DNA of 64,000 nucleotides from Manis javanica (taxonomy: Eukaryota; Chordata; Mammalia; Pholidota; Manidae): assembly GCF_040802235.1 (NCBI RefSeq), contig NC_133156.1, positions 181,052,351 to 181,116,350 of the forward strand, in the 5' to 3' direction. Both the position numbers and the translations under genes were made by a program. The notes below the pieces were generated by a model that saw nothing but the letters and a program-made list of their open reading frames with translations, searched no databases and was not told the DNA's origin. Positions within the stretch are counted from its first letter, which is position 1. Every line of letters begins with the position of its first letter. Of the stretch, positions 47,401 to 60,156 are shown piece by piece.

Positions 47401-50400
47401 CATGTCTCTCCCTACTGCTCGGGTCTCCTCCCGGGGCTGTGTGGGCAGCCAGGCCCTGGCACTGGGGTAAGGGACTGCTCTGGGCCCAGGGAGGTGGTGC
47501 AGATCGACCAGTTCCTGAAGGAGACGGCAGCTCGGGAGGCCAGCGCCAAGCTGCGGCTGCAGCAGTTCATCGAGGAGCTCCTTGAGCGGGCCGACCGTGC
47601 GGAGCGCCAGCTGCAGGTCATCAGCAGCAGCTGTGGCAGCACGCCTAGTGCCAGCCTGGGCCACGGAGGTGGGCCCGGCGCCCGGGGCCCAGGCAGGTCG
47701 GTGAGTGCCCAGCTGCCCTTGCTCCTGGACCTGTGTGGCCGGCCCCGTGACCTCTCCTTGCACAGGCCTGACATCCCCCTTGCTCCATGCTTCCCATCTT
47801 TGGCTCTTCCCTGTGAGCAGACTCAGGCCTGAAGTAGGGGTATAAGAATGGGGGAGCCCCTTTTATATGGCAGGAGTGCCAGTTCCTGAGGCTGTAGTGA
47901 GGTGTGAGACAGCAGTCCAGCCTTCAGGGGCCCATCTCTACCCGTCCCTGCAAATAAGAGCCCAGGAGCCACAAGCTTTGGCCTGGGTTGCTGGGGGGAT
48001 GGGGTGGGGGGAGGAGGTTGGTGAGCCTGCCTCTCTGGGCTGTCTGTCTGTCTATTTGTCCATCTTTCCCAACCTGTTTCCTTCTCTCTCCTCTCCCTCT
48101 TCTCTCTCTCTCTGCCCTGTTTCTCCTCCTCCTTCTCATCCTCTTGCCTCCTCTGCTCCCCACTGCCCCCTCCCTCTCCCTCCTGCACTGGGGGCCCACA
48201 GCGAGAATACCACGCAGGCCCGGCCATGCCTAGCACATACGCAGTGTCACGGCATGGCTCCTCTCCCAGCACAGGGTAAGCCTCGGGCCTGGCCCGCCCC
48301 ACACAGCCCACTCTCAGCCCGGAAAGCTCCGCCAGCCCACTGGATGCTGGCCTGCCTGGGGTCATATGTCCTCCTCTCCCTGTCCTCCTTGAGTCACTTC
48401 CATCTGCCTTTCCACACTCAGAGGGGCTCTTGAAAGGGAGGGTGGCGGGGGCCTGCCCTTGGACAGAGGAGGTGGGTATGGGAATGTGGGCAGGCCTGGT
48501 GCCCCTCGCTCCTCACCATCTGGTCCACCCCACCCCAGGGCCTCCAGCCGCATTCCAGCTGCATCCCAGAGCTCAGGCTGCTATGACAGTGACAGTCTGG
48601 AGCTGCCCCGGCCAGAAGAGGGGGCTCCTGAGGACAGTGGCCCTGGGGGCTTGGGCGCAAGCCAAAGGGCTGCCAATGGTGGCTCAGAGCGGGCCCAGCC
48701 CCCTCGCAGCTCAGGCCTGCGACGCCAGGCCATCCAGAACTGGCAGCGCAGACCCCGCCGACACAGCACAGAGGGGGAGGAGGGTGACGTCTCGGACGTG
48801 GGCTCCCGAACCACCGAGTCAGAGGCTGAGGGTCCCTCAGATGTGCCCCGCCCCGGACCTGCTGTGGCTGGGCCACCGAGCAGCTGCCGGCTCTCAGGTG
48901 AGGCCTGGGGGGTGTGCGGAGAGGCTGGTCTTTCCATGGTGCTGGGCCCTCTCAAGGGACACAGGTCTGAAGCTGTTAATCTCCTGGGCTCCTGCACTTC
49001 CTTCCCCCTTGCTGCAGACCTCACACAATGACAAAGACAAACTTCTTCCTGCATAGCACCCTGCAAGCCTGGAGCAGGAGCTTGCAGTGCAGGGCACTCA
49101 GTTTGGGTATAGCACAAGGATGGCATGTCTCAGGGGGTCTGTTCACATCGTGGGCTCACTGACACGTACAGGAGAGTGGTGGAGTGTTAGCCCCAGACTG
49201 AAGCCCCCAGAGCAGTGGGGAGAGTCCCTCCCACATATGTGAGGCCATGTGCATATGTGGGTGAGTCAGGATCAGGAGGTTAGAGGGATCCTCTGGGTGT
49301 GGCAGTGGCCCAGTGACTACTCTGGGCAGGCTCACACCTGCTTTCCATTCACAGAGATGGTTTCTGTCCACCCGTCCCCCAGCCCTCCATACTCTTTCCT
49401 TCTCCAAACTTGGCTCAGTTGCCTCATCCAGGGGGTGAGTTTGGACTGTGTGATGATACACAATCTTAGAAAGTTTGCTTGAGGAAGGACTGCCTTTTTC
49501 TAATTCGCAAAGTTAGGGACTGGGGTGATGCGGAGGAGGGGAGGCAGAGGCCCTGTTCTTCCTCCCAAGTCTCTGGTCCCCAGCATGGGTCTCATGCCCA
49601 TTCTTCCTGTAGCTCCTAACCTACTCCAGTTTCCCACCCATGTGCCCATGCTGGCCTTTGACCCTCCACACTCACCTTTGACCCTCTGGTACTGTGCAGC
49701 CCGCCCTGAGGGAGGCAGCGGGCGCGGAGGTCGGCGAGCTGAGCGGGGCAGCCCCTCTCGTTCCAACGAAGTCATCAGCCCGGAGATCCTCAAGATGCGA
49801 GCTGCCCTGTTCTGCATCTTCACCTACCTGGACACACGCACATTGCTGCATGCTGCTGAGGTCTGCCGGGACTGGCGCTTCGTGGCCCGCCACCCCGCTG
49901 TCTGGACACGGGTGCTACTTGAGAATGCCCGCATCTGTTCTAAGGTGCTTCCCCCACCCACCACCCCTTCCCTCCCACCCATTCCCTCTGAGCGCACCTT
50001 TCCCCCAGCAGAGTCTGGGGCTCCTCAAGGTCTGGTCTTTGCAGCCCCTTAAACACCCCAGTTCCAGTCTGGCTCCCCGAAATGCTCTCATGGGGCCCCC
50101 ATCCTGGGGCTGGGCCACCTCCAGTCAACCAGGCTCAGACCCCCTCATCCCCAGGTAACCCATCTCTCCCTGCAGTTCCTGGCAATGCTGGCCCAGTGGT
50201 GCACCCAGGCCCATTCACTAACATTGCAGAACCTGAAGCCCCGGCAGCGGGGCAAAAAGGAGAGCAAGGAGGAATATGCCCGGAGTACCCGGTGAGGCCG
50301 TGGTGGGTGGCTGGGTGGCTGCTCCTGGGCTGCAGACCCAGAATTACATGGGGATACTTCCTGAGGAGGAGGTGGCCATAAGCAGCACCATGACTTCTTG

Positions 50401-53400
50401 GCCATCCCCAGGGGCTGCCTGGAAGCAGGGCTGGAGTCCCTGTTGAAGGCGGCAGGGGGGAACCTGCTGATCCTGCGCATCTCCCACTGTCCCAACATTC
50501 TCACTGACCGTTCACTCTGGCTGGCCAGCTGCTACTGCCGCGCCCTGCAGGCTGTCACCTACAGGTGGGTCTGCACCACCAAACGCACCGCCTATCCCCT
50601 CCTGGCCTAGGACCCAAGGGATCCCTCCTCTCTGTATATGCTTTCCCCAGGGCTCTCAGGCAAAGGGACCCAAGAGCTCTGTGGCCCAAGGGAAGGGAGC
50701 AGAGGCCACCAGAGTGGGCGGCCCCAGCTTCGTCTTTTCAACAGGAGCGCAACAGACCCCGTGGGCCATGAGGTCATTTGGGCCTTGGGCGCAGGCTGCA
50801 GAGAGATTGTCTCCCTCCAGGTGGCACCACTTCACCCCTGGTGAGCCCTGGCAGGGGTGGGGAGGGTCAGGGTTGGGCTTGGGGCTGTGGCTGTGGCTGA
50901 GGACTGAGCAGATCTGGCCCCATTCCATAAACTGGCTGGGGAAAAAGATTCACATTCATCAGTCTGTATTTCAGCATTAGGAACATGACTTCAGAATCAG
51001 ACCTGGGGTCACGTCTTGGTTTACTAACAGTGTGACTTGGGGCAACCCAGTCATGCCTTAGTTTCTCAACTGCAAAGTAAAAGTGATATTAGGGATCTGT
51101 CGACATTATTAGGACTATAGCTGGCTCAAATGAGATGTGTACAGAAGGCTTGCAGGGCCCCCAGTAAGTGTTCAGTAAACAGTAGCTAGAAATAGCCAGG
51201 TTTGTTTGGCATATGAAAGGCACTTCAGGGAGGTCAGTGTATAATATACAAAAGAGTTGGTTGTCGGAGAATCCAGGGTGTGAGATCTTCCATCGCTCTC
51301 CTTGGAGTTCCTCAAACACACCAGGCTTTTTTTTGTTGCTCTTGCCTTGCCCTCCAGGCCCTCTCTCCGTGTGACGACTCCTCCCAGGTCATCCAGTTTC
51401 CCTTCACTAGCCCCCTGGTAGGATTTGTCACTGCTCCCCTGCCTCTGTTCCTGTTGCAACTTGTCCTGACCTCTGCAGTTGTCCATTTTGCAATAATTTC
51501 TCTATATTTCAGTCTACACTAGATTCATGGTTCTTGGGCAGAGGCTGTGACTGTCCGTTTCCACATCTCTGGTACCAATCACAAGGCAGACGCCAGTGAG
51601 TGCTGCCTGGGCAAGTGTTGAGGGATGAAGTGTTCAGGGAAGCAGCAAATTTGGTGTGAGTGGTGGGCAGGGCTGAGCAGGGAGTGTGGAAAGGATGGCT
51701 GGGGCAAGGTCAGTAAGCCCTTGACCTTTAGATTTTTGCATTTTATCTAGAAAGCACAGGGGAGTGGTTGGGGGATTTTAGATCTTAAAAATGGGATTAC
51801 ATTAGACTGGTTATGTTGTGTGCCCCCACCCCTCCCCTGCCATTCCCTCCCTCCCCAGACACAGATGCATTGTCCGCTCCTTGAGGGCAGAGACCATTTC
51901 TGTATTGTCACCACTGTATCCCCAGGGCCAGGCTCAGAGGTTCTTGCTATAGTAGACTTTTGGGAACCATTATTGAATGACTGACAGAGAATGTAGGGAT
52001 GAATGGCTCACTGTCAGCAGTATGGAGGCTGAATTAGCAGGGAGACCACTTAAACTCCAGATGATTATTGATGGTGGTCTGAACTGGGCTTGAAGAGGCA
52101 TTCAAGAATCAGAATCTGCAGGTCTTGGCAGGAGGTGACAGAGAGGGAGTCAGGGATGATCCCACAGTTCTGATGAGTTGTTAGGTGGTCGGTGGGGCCC
52201 TTTGCCGGAGAGGTGGGGGGGGCGCCTGGAGGAGAAGCAGTCTTGGGCTGTCATGCCACCAGAGGCTTCCCTGACCACCTTCCCTCCACCCCATTCTCTA
52301 GCCAGCAGCCCATGCGCTTCAGTAACCGCTGCCTGCAGATGATCGGTCGCTGTTGGCCCCACCTCCGAGCCCTAGGGGTTGGGGGTGCTGGCTGTGGGGT
52401 TCAGGGCCTGGCATCACTTGGTGAGTCTTTCCTGGGCTCAAGAGTAGTGTGGGGGGAAACAGGCATGGGTGTGGTACTTCTATCCCAGAGGGCTCAGGGC
52501 TGCAGCCTGACTGGTGGCAGGTGCTCCATCCAGGGCAGGAGCTGGGCACAAGGTGACCCAGGGAGTTTGTCAGCAGAATCTCCCCTCTACCTCCTTCTCA
52601 GCGAGAAACTGCATGCGGCTGCAGGTCCTAGAGCTGGACCATGTGTCGGAGATCACCCAGGAGGTGGCCGCTGAGGTTTGCCGGGAAGGCCTGAAGGGAC
52701 TGGAAATGTTGGTGCTCACAGCCACCCCTGTCACCCCCAAGGCCCTGCTGCATTTCAACAGTGAGCGATGGGGAATGCAGGGTGGGAATGCACTGTCACC
52801 TTTTACCATGCTTGTAACTAGTTCCCTCTCGCTCCTAGACAGCAGCACAAGCCCTGGGGTCACACGGACCAGGGTTCTAGTCCTCGCTTTGCTAACAGTG
52901 CCTTCTGAAGCCAGCATGGCATGTAAGGTCTGTCAGCATCTGGTCCAAATGGCTCAGTTCTACAGACATTTCTTGCCCTGTGCTCCACCCATGGAGACCT
53001 GAGCTGTGCAGCACCATCTGCCCCAACATGAGCCTCCAGCCAAGGGCATAAGCAGAAGAATAGGCAGGTTATGAGCATAGGTCCTGGAGCTGGACCGACC
53101 TAGGCCTTGATTTGGACTCTGTTGCTTTATTAGCTGGGTGACTTTGGGCAAGGTACTGTACTTCTGTACTCAGTACTACTGTACTGAGTTCTGTATCCCC
53201 ATCTTCTAAGCTGACTTTCTAGAATGGGTGGAAGGATTAAATGAGATGTATGTGAGTCCCCAGAGGACAGTTCTCAGTGTAGACTCCTCTCTTGCTGGTG
53301 TAGACTCTTAACGTGCCTCGTCTGGCCCCACCTCTCTCCAACCACCCACTCCATTCCCAGCCATTCCTCCAGTGTCACCCATTGAGGACATGGGTGCCCA

Positions 53401-54328
53401 GCTCAGGCTGCTCAAGCCCAGTGAAACCATCATCCAGGACCATTTGGCCCCTGGCAGGACACCATGTGCTGAGGACTGATGGTTCCTTGACCTTGGATTA
53501 TTATTTCCAGATCCTTTTCTTCCTTCCCCTTCCGCCTCATGGTCTCATCCCGACTGACCACCACAACTAACCGCTCAGCCTCCTGACCTTGCCCCTCCTC
53601 CCTTGACTTCATGGCAACATCCAGGCCCTCAAGCCTTCTGTTCTCAACTTTGTTGCTCCTATCTCCCCTTCACCATGCTCCCTCAGCTGCTCTGTCCATG
53701 TAATTCATTTCCAAATCCCCAGGCCATAGCACAACTGTGTCCTCTGTAGGGGAAGTTTCTAGAGCCCCTACACAATTGGCTGTTGCCCACTCATCCTTCA
53801 GAGTCCGCTGCGGCCTCTGCTCTTCAGCCTGACTGTCCACCTTCTCCCTTGTCCAGCTGAACCCCTGGGCATCATGGGTCTGCTGTTCTGTGTTCCCATT
53901 GCCTGGCCCACGATCATCTCTCAGTAGGGTTCTCATTTAATTAGGGAGAGGAGAGGAAGCAGCCCCATTGCCCAGGCCAAACATGGGCCCCCACTTCACC
54001 CACCTCTTCCCAGGCATTTGCCGGAACCTCAAGTCCATTGTGGTCCAGATTGGGATTGCTGATTATTTCAAAGAGCCCAACAGTCCTGAGGCCCAGAAGC
54101 TGTTCGAGGACATGGTGACAAAACTCCAGGTGAGGAATTGGCTCTGAGGCCAGCCACCATGACCCCAAGTGGCATCCCTAGGCTGGGGCTGGTGACATGG
54201 GTATATGAAGGGAGGGCCCCACCTGTTTGGCCCTGAGGGGAACTAACCCAGGGTTTGGTCTGCAGGCCCTACGACGGAGGCCCGGCTTCTCTAAGATCCT
54301 GCACATCAAGGTGGAAGGCAGCTGCTAA
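44481..54328 (+). CDS. FBXO41: FBXO41, F-box only protein 41
   Basis: FBXO41 is a brain-enriched F-box protein that joins SKP1-CUL1 ubiquitin ligases; mouse work links it to neuronal migration and cerebellar function. Twelve coding exons join in phase: 44,481-45,370; 47,490-47,700; 48,202-48,275; 48,539-48,897; 49,700-49,944; 50,176-50,291; 50,412-50,564; 50,745-50,840; 52,302-52,420; 52,602-52,760; 54,014-54,129; 54,266-54,328. All introns are GT-AG. The total is 866 residues (human about 875 from memory). Visible parts: a C2H2-like finger with C10, C13, H28, H33; ten Ala at 51-60; six His at 106-111; coiled coil about 190-345; Ser/Arg-rich linker; F-box about 537-590; leucine-rich-like C-terminal half ending KILHIKVEGSC. 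The start ATG has -3 G and +4 G. Introns hold L2, L1 and MIR copies. Identity is certain. Confidence 0.97.
45960..46265 (+). mobile_element. LINE-2 3' fragment in FBXO41 intron
   Basis: 'ttgcatttgacatagctgatccttgaaataattcccttcc', 'ggacactctcctgggatttcc', and 'gagctccatgggcgcaggaatttttcactggtttgcccactgctgtatcccc' follow the L2 order to its 3' end. Confidence 0.7.
46357..46818 (-). mobile_element. L1 3'UTR, antisense, with target-site duplication, in FBXO41 intron
   Basis: The element (46,373-46,802) carries the same L1 3'UTR family as 941-1288 in the opposite orientation, starting with a T-rich tail complement. Direct repeats TA[T/C]ATGGAGATCTTTT flank it at 46,357-46,372 and 46,803-46,818 (15/16 identical). 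It lies in the intron between the first two coding exons of FBXO41, antisense to the gene. Confidence 0.88.
50965..51185 (+). repeat. MIR SINE, sense, in FBXO41 intron
   Basis: 'cttcagaatcagacctggggtcacgtcttggtttactaacagtgtgacttggggcaa...gtttctcaactgcaaagtaaaag' then 'agtaagtgttcagtaaacagtagc'. Confidence 0.75.
51860..51985 (+). mobile_element. LINE-2 3' end in FBXO41 intron
   Basis: 'ctccttgagggcagagaccatttctgtattgtcaccactgtatccccagggccaggc' and 'attattgaatgactga'. The remainder of this intron (51,190-51,860 and 51,990-52,290) has L2-like traces but nothing firm. Confidence 0.7.
53060..53260 (+). repeat. MIR SINE, sense, in FBXO41 intron
   Basis: 'gagcataggtcctggagctggaccgacctaggccttg', 'gctgggtgactttgggcaaggtactg' and 'ggattaaatgagatg'. 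Confidence 0.7.
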
Positions 54329-57300
54329 CCCGGGTTGGGGGCGGCAGGGCCTCTGCCAGCCCCACACCAGGGCACTCTCTTTGGATCTCCAGAGGGACCT
54401 TGATTTGGAATGGACCTTTGGAGGCCTAGTATTATTCCTGGCTTCCAGGGAGGGGAGGACAGTCTCCTGTCCACCTCCTGGGACAGTGGAACAACAAGCC
54501 TGATCCTGGGCACTGCCTCTCCATGGCAGGGGCTCAGACAGAAGCTGCCCTCTAGCCCCTACCCCACCCCCAGTTGGAGCAGCCTTCTGAGCACAGCCAG
54601 CGAAGAGCTGAGTCACTACCAGCAGCACCTGGTGTCATTGTCCCAAGGATCTGCAATAACCACCCAGTGGCTCCTCAGCTACTCAGGCTGCAGGGGAGGC
54701 TTCCACTTCCTGAGGCCCAGCCTTCCATTCAGGGGCCTCTGCTAGGCCCCCGACCAGAGGGGGCTCCACAAGGCAGCTCAGAGTTGGAAAGGAGGGCCCT
54801 TCTCCTTCCTCTGTCCCACCCCTCTGCAGGGCAACTCCTTCAGACAGCCCGCCTAGGCTTGGGTCCACATTCTCCAGGGACAACACCCTAGGGGCCCAAA
54901 AGTAGGGGGGCAGGGTGCGGTGAGGTAATGGGAGTGAGCTTGGAACAGCAAAATATTATTCCAGAACCTCTCCACAGAATATTGAGACCACCCCTTCTAA
55001 AGGGGGAAATTGCCAGGTAGAGACACTTAGAGTTCTTACTGCTATAGGAAAGAGAAGACTCCTCTTCCCATCCAGCACATATCCCATGCCACCTGGTGAC
55101 CCCCCGAACTGGCTCAGCTCAAAGGTACGTGTTTCTGTACTTCTCGGCCACTCTGAGCTTCCTCAGGGAACAGGTGCCAGCTCTGCGAGACTGCCATGGT
55201 GAGGAGCAGTTCTGTCCTCAAGGAGTGTCATCCTAATCCAGTGCTTGGGCAGGAATCTGATGGCCTTTGGGTCTAAGACTGTGGGAGGGAGTTATGGGGC
55301 TGCCCTCTGGGTTGGGGCCTGGAGGAGGCCAGGACGAGAGTGGTTGGCTTTGCTCCCTTGTCCAACCAGCTTGCTTGACGATGTGGCCTTGGTAGGGAGC
55401 AAAATTCATGTGGCCAAGAGCCAGGAAGAGCACCCTCACCACACTCACCCCTCTCCCCTGTCTCTGCTGGCTGAGGACTGTGTTGGGGTCTTGTCTCTTG
55501 GGGGTGTTGCTGGGGTCTGAGCCAGAGCCACTTGGCCTAAAAACCACAGATGCAAATGGGGGATTTTCAGTAACTCTGATATGGTTCCCACAGGACCAGG
55601 TCCCAGCACCAAGGCTCCAAAGACTCAGGTCTCACCAGTTCCTCCTCTCACGACTCTCACAATGGTGCAGAGGCCATGGGTCCTGCCAAACTTCATTTCA
55701 AAGATTCAACAACCATAACCTAGATCCACTTTAGGGCTTCCTTCTCTCCTGTACAGGACCAGATCTCTGCCCTAACCATTAGGCTGCTGGTCATGGTAGG
55801 GACTGGGCATCTCTAGCTTCTCAGTACTTTCCAGGGACCCAACTTCCTGCCACAACCTGGCTTGGACATCAAGACCCAGTCCCGCAATAAGTCCTCCAGA
55901 GCTGGGGCCCCACAGGCTCAGCAGTGCCCCCAGCTGTGTCCCAGCTTTTCATAGTTGATGACTTTTGCTTCTGTGGCTTCTACTGGCCCTGGTCTTTGAA
56001 GACCCCAGATAGCAAGGGTGTCATGGTGGCAACTCCCTGTCCAGTCCTGCATGAAGCCTTGGCTGTGTGGCATTCCCCACCCCAGAGCAACTCGCTCCAC
56101 TGGCTCCCACCTCCCTGGCCCTGTCCCCAAGAGTCATGGGAAGGAGAAGCACAACTTTTCCCCGAACTCCAGGGGCCTGCAATGGAGGTGGAGGGCCAGT
56201 CAAGACCTGGCCATCCTTTATGTGTCTGTCCTGTCTGCCAACTGCACTCTCTGTAGCCCCTGCTCCCCGCAACCCCAGGACCAGAGGCACTGCCCTTTCT
56301 GTCTCCTGGACAAAGCACAAAGGGATGCCCTGCCAGGCCTGAGCTTGCCCTACTGAGGGACTTTCTCTGCCCCAGGAAGCCTCCAGCCCTGAGGGCAAAG
56401 CTCCAGGCAGTTCCTCCCTTGGTGAGTGTCACTGGAGTGCCTGGCATCAGTCCTGGCAAAGGAGGTCAGGGTGCACAGGCAGGTAGCTACAGTGGGAGAA
56501 AGGTGGTGGTAAAAGACTAGTTGTATGGGTAAGGTCATTCATTCATTCATGAATGCAGCCGTGCTGAGCACCATCAGCCCAGGGGACACAAGAGGGAACA
56601 GGACCCCTTTCTCCTGCTGGTGGGAAATTTGCCTCTCACAGGATTGGCTTTTGCCAAGAAACCCCCAGGTGCCCCGCTCTAAATTTTCCATCTAAGTATG
56701 TGAAGGATGTGTGGAGTGCATTCTATACAGGCCCAAGGCCCTGCCAACAGGAACGCTGGGTGTCTCATTGCACACCTGGCCCCAGGGCTGACAGACGTGT
56801 GCGCACAAGCCTTCATGCATGCCCTGGGAAGCGGTGGGTTTGCAGGCACCCTGCCAGCAGCTCAATGCTATTTGTTGCTTCTCAGGGGCATAAGCCTTGC
56901 CACGGAGTGAGGAGCTTTTATTTGCTGGGATACTTTATCCACTTTCCTGATAACCACACAGCTAGGGCTGAAGATGCGATACGGAGATGGCAGGCCTGGC
57001 TATCCCTGCAGTGCCGAACCCTTCACTCACCCAAAGGAGCCCTCCTCCACATCTCACACCCAGTAAGGTGCAAAGAAGAGTATCTGAGACCGCAAACCAA
57101 GGCAGGACTGCTCCCATAGGCGGTGGCCTCTTGTCACTGCTGTCCCCCACCTGCTGTACAGCTGGGTCCCAGCACCCAGAGGCTTGGTTTACTTGGCTTG
57201 AGTACTTCATCAGGCTTTATTCAGACTGCCTCCCCACAGCACTGGCAGAGAACAAAGGAGATGCTATGTACATCTGGATCCCCAGAGAGGGAGTGGGCTG

Positions 57301-58535
57301 CCCAGAACCACGGCTTTCTACTGGTTAGGAGAGACCACCTAAGGACCGAGGCAGCTCATGTTCTCTTATCTCATGAGAGTGGAGTTTGGGCCAACCCCTC
57401 CCTCAGGAATTGCTTCAAAAAACAAAAAAAGCTGCCTCCTTCCCAAGGCTTGATGCTCCAAGGTTTGACTACATCCCTTGCATTTGGGTCTTGTGTGTTC
57501 CCCTCATTCTGGCCTCTACTTCTTTGGGTTACAGTTGGGGAGCTACCCAACCCCAAGCTCTCTAAGGCGCTAAGTTGAAGACTTTCCCAGACTATTGGTG
57601 CCAAAGATCCAATTCCTGTGGACTTGGGGTGAAAACAGGTGAGGGTACAGGGCCCAGGTACCCAGAGGAGTTAAACTCATGGCATCTGTCCCAGCCTGTT
57701 AGTCCCTGACAAGTGTCACTTCCCTCCCCCAGGGGCCTGGCACTTCTCTTTACTCCTGGTGGCCTCACTTTCTCACCCAGCCTTGTCCCAGGCCTGCATT
57801 TCTGTATATATTGCTGTGTATCGTGTGTATGTATTTATTCCTGGACAAGTGTTTATCTGCAGCCCTTGCCTGAGGATATTTAGGATTGGGTGAAGATCAG
57901 AATACCAGGGCCAACTAAGGCAACCAGCTCCTATTCCTTCCCCAACCCCTTGGGAGCCTGGCCAGTCCCAAGGTGGCCCTGACAATCAGGCAGGCTCCCC
58001 ACCATGAGTCCAAGCCTCACTCGCCCGCCACCACTGGCATGGCCCTAGAGAGGCTTGGCCTTGGGCTCTCCAGCCTCACCTCTGCCCTGGCTGGGGTCTT
58101 GCATTCAGGTGCAGAGGCCTGAGGTGACCTAGGCTTGCTTTGTGACTGGGGCTAGTAGGCTTGGTTCTAGTGAGCACTAGTGGTGGGGTCCTCCACAACT
58201 GGCCCCCAGGCCCTGCCTTCCCCACGCAGCCTGGCTGCAATGGGCCTGAGCTATGAGAGGGTAGCTTCCCCCACCTCATGCACATCAGGCAGAGCGGTGG
58301 AGAGCATTTTTTTGGTTTTGTTTCTGAAGTGGTGCCTGTACCTCCAGCCCCCAGGGGGCCTTCCCTGGCCCCACTTCTTTGCCCCGACCCAGGCATCACC
58401 ATCCCAGCACTTTGCTCCACATCACCCTTAGATGCCCTTTGCTGAATGTACCTGAGCATATGTATTTAAAAGGACTCACATGGGCATCAGAGAATTTATG
58501 ACTTTGTATCCAATAAAAGATGGTGAAACTGGAAT
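54329..58535 (+). other. FBXO41: FBXO41 3' untranslated region
   Basis: About 4.2 kb from the TAA to just past AATAAA at 58,512-58,517. No earlier canonical signal was seen. A Pumilio-type TGTATATA element lies at 57,803-57,810 and an AU-rich 'tatgtatttattc' at 57,828-57,840. Many open frames on both strands here are non-coding. The length suits a neuronal mRNA under post-transcriptional control (inference). Confidence 0.7.
58512..58517 (+). terminator. FBXO41: FBXO41 polyadenylation signal
   Basis: AATAAA with a GT-rich downstream stretch ('gatggtgaaact...actcgtgtcagg'). Confidence 0.75.
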
Positions 58536-59995
58536 ACTCGTGTCAGGGAAGTAAATGTAGGTGGCCACATCTGCAACTCTGTATCACCAAGCTTTTCTGT
58601 AGCTCGAATGCACTGAGGTGGGCAGGAGGTGGGTGACCTGCATGGTGTCAGCATGGGAAGTGAAGGATGAGGAAGACATGTCTCGGAACTACAGGCATGG
58701 ATGGAGGCAGGCCATGTGGGTTACTGGCTCTGCCCTAGCTCACTTGCCCCATCAGTATCTGCATGTGGACAGGAAGCCTGTGGTCTAATTTCTGACTCCC
58801 AGCCAGGTAAGGCCATCTTCAAGGGCAGCCCTTGCACAAGTAGAGCAGGAGCAGCAGGCCCTGCTGAGTCCCTCACTGGCTCGGTCACCTGCTTATGTGG
58901 CTGGCCAGCCGGTCAGGCTCAGGCCTTGGGGAGACCAACTTGCCCACCACAATCTGGGCACCAACTTCCTCCTTATTTTACAAAATAGGGTTGATCCATG
59001 CTTTGATTACTCAAGTCTTAAAATACTTAAAAGTCAGAAAAAAGATCAGGTATTCAGCCTTAAACAATGCATGGCCCTAGCATCAAACAAGTAAATGAGC
59101 ATTTCTCCACAGCTCTAAGCCAGCTAGTCTTACCTTCACTGGACAGGGAGAACAGCTGAGGCTCAGAACAGTTAGTTTACTCAAAGACCATCAAGTTACA
59201 TGGACCACCAGACTCCAAAGCCTGCACCTGTCCATCACCCAATTCTGCTTTGGGATCTTTCCAACCAGGAGTAATCAGATGCAGATTTTTTAACAATCAC
59301 TTTCCAGTTTCAGGCAACAAAAGCTTTAATGGCTCAAGGTGACAGCTTTATTCATTTCTAGTTTCAACAATTATTAACCATAGCTAACTGCAGGCCAGCT
59401 CTAGCATAAACGAGGCAGTTTAGACCCTGCTGATTCCCAGGCTATCTGTGCCAGTCAGTCCACACTTCCACTGTTCAGACAAGGAAAGGAACCCCAAAAC
59501 TGAAATCAGGTTAGTGCTCCTTCAGCCACTTCCTTGGTGGGCTTCCAGGAAGTCTAAGTTGAGAGGATGTGGCTTCTCTAAAACAGAGCCCTCAACCTCC
59601 AGATCTTGAGTAAGAGGGACCAAAAGAGTATGTGGGCAAAACGGGCACACAGGTCATGTACTACATTTACTCAAATCCAGAGAAAGTCTAGGGTCAGTGC
59701 CCAGTTGGGCTAGGGCTGAGGAAGGTGATGTCAGAAGGGCAGCAACTCATCTCCCAGCCACTTCTGGGACTAAGAAGCAACCAAAGCAAGACTTCTGGAC
59801 AAGGGCCACTGAGATGGAGCAACCCACGTTCTACCTTACCAGCCATAGGCTGATGAGAACTCAGGAGCCTCATCACAGGCTCCTGATAGGAGGGAAGATG
59901 GTTTTTTCTACCTACTGGGTGAGTACACACAACACTAAAGCCCTGAGCCACCATTAAGGCAGGTATGGGTAAAATTCCTGTGCCTAAATAATTTG
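58536..59995. other. gap between convergent FBXO41 and CCT7
   Basis: About 1.5 kb between the two polyadenylation signals. Contains a diverged antisense MIR at about 59,130-59,260 ('gaacagctgaggctcagaacagttagtttactc'). No gene recognised. Confidence 0.5.
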
Positions 59996-60019
59996 CCAAG
60001 TGAATTCCAAGTCTTAAAT

Positions 60020-60025
60020 TTTATT
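60020..60025 (-). terminator. CCT7: CCT7 polyadenylation signal (minus strand)
   Basis: AATAAA on the minus strand (TTTATT on plus), 132 bases beyond the stop codon. It gives a short 3'UTR of about 150 bases (60,156 down to about 60,000). Confidence 0.7.
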
Positions 60026-60156
60026 TAAATAACCTCCAGTAAGAACACAGTGGGCCAATTACTACCCCTTCCTTGTGATACCGATTAACCAAGACAGAAA
60101 ATAAGCACATCCTGCAGCCAGCTTGCTGGCCACCTGTGTGAGCAGTGGGATGCCTC

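Noticed and set aside
47823-48433. Overlapping 180- and 188-codon frames in an FBXO41 intron/exon region
   Set aside because: They span confirmed splice sites and a CT-rich polypyrimidine run; not separate genes.
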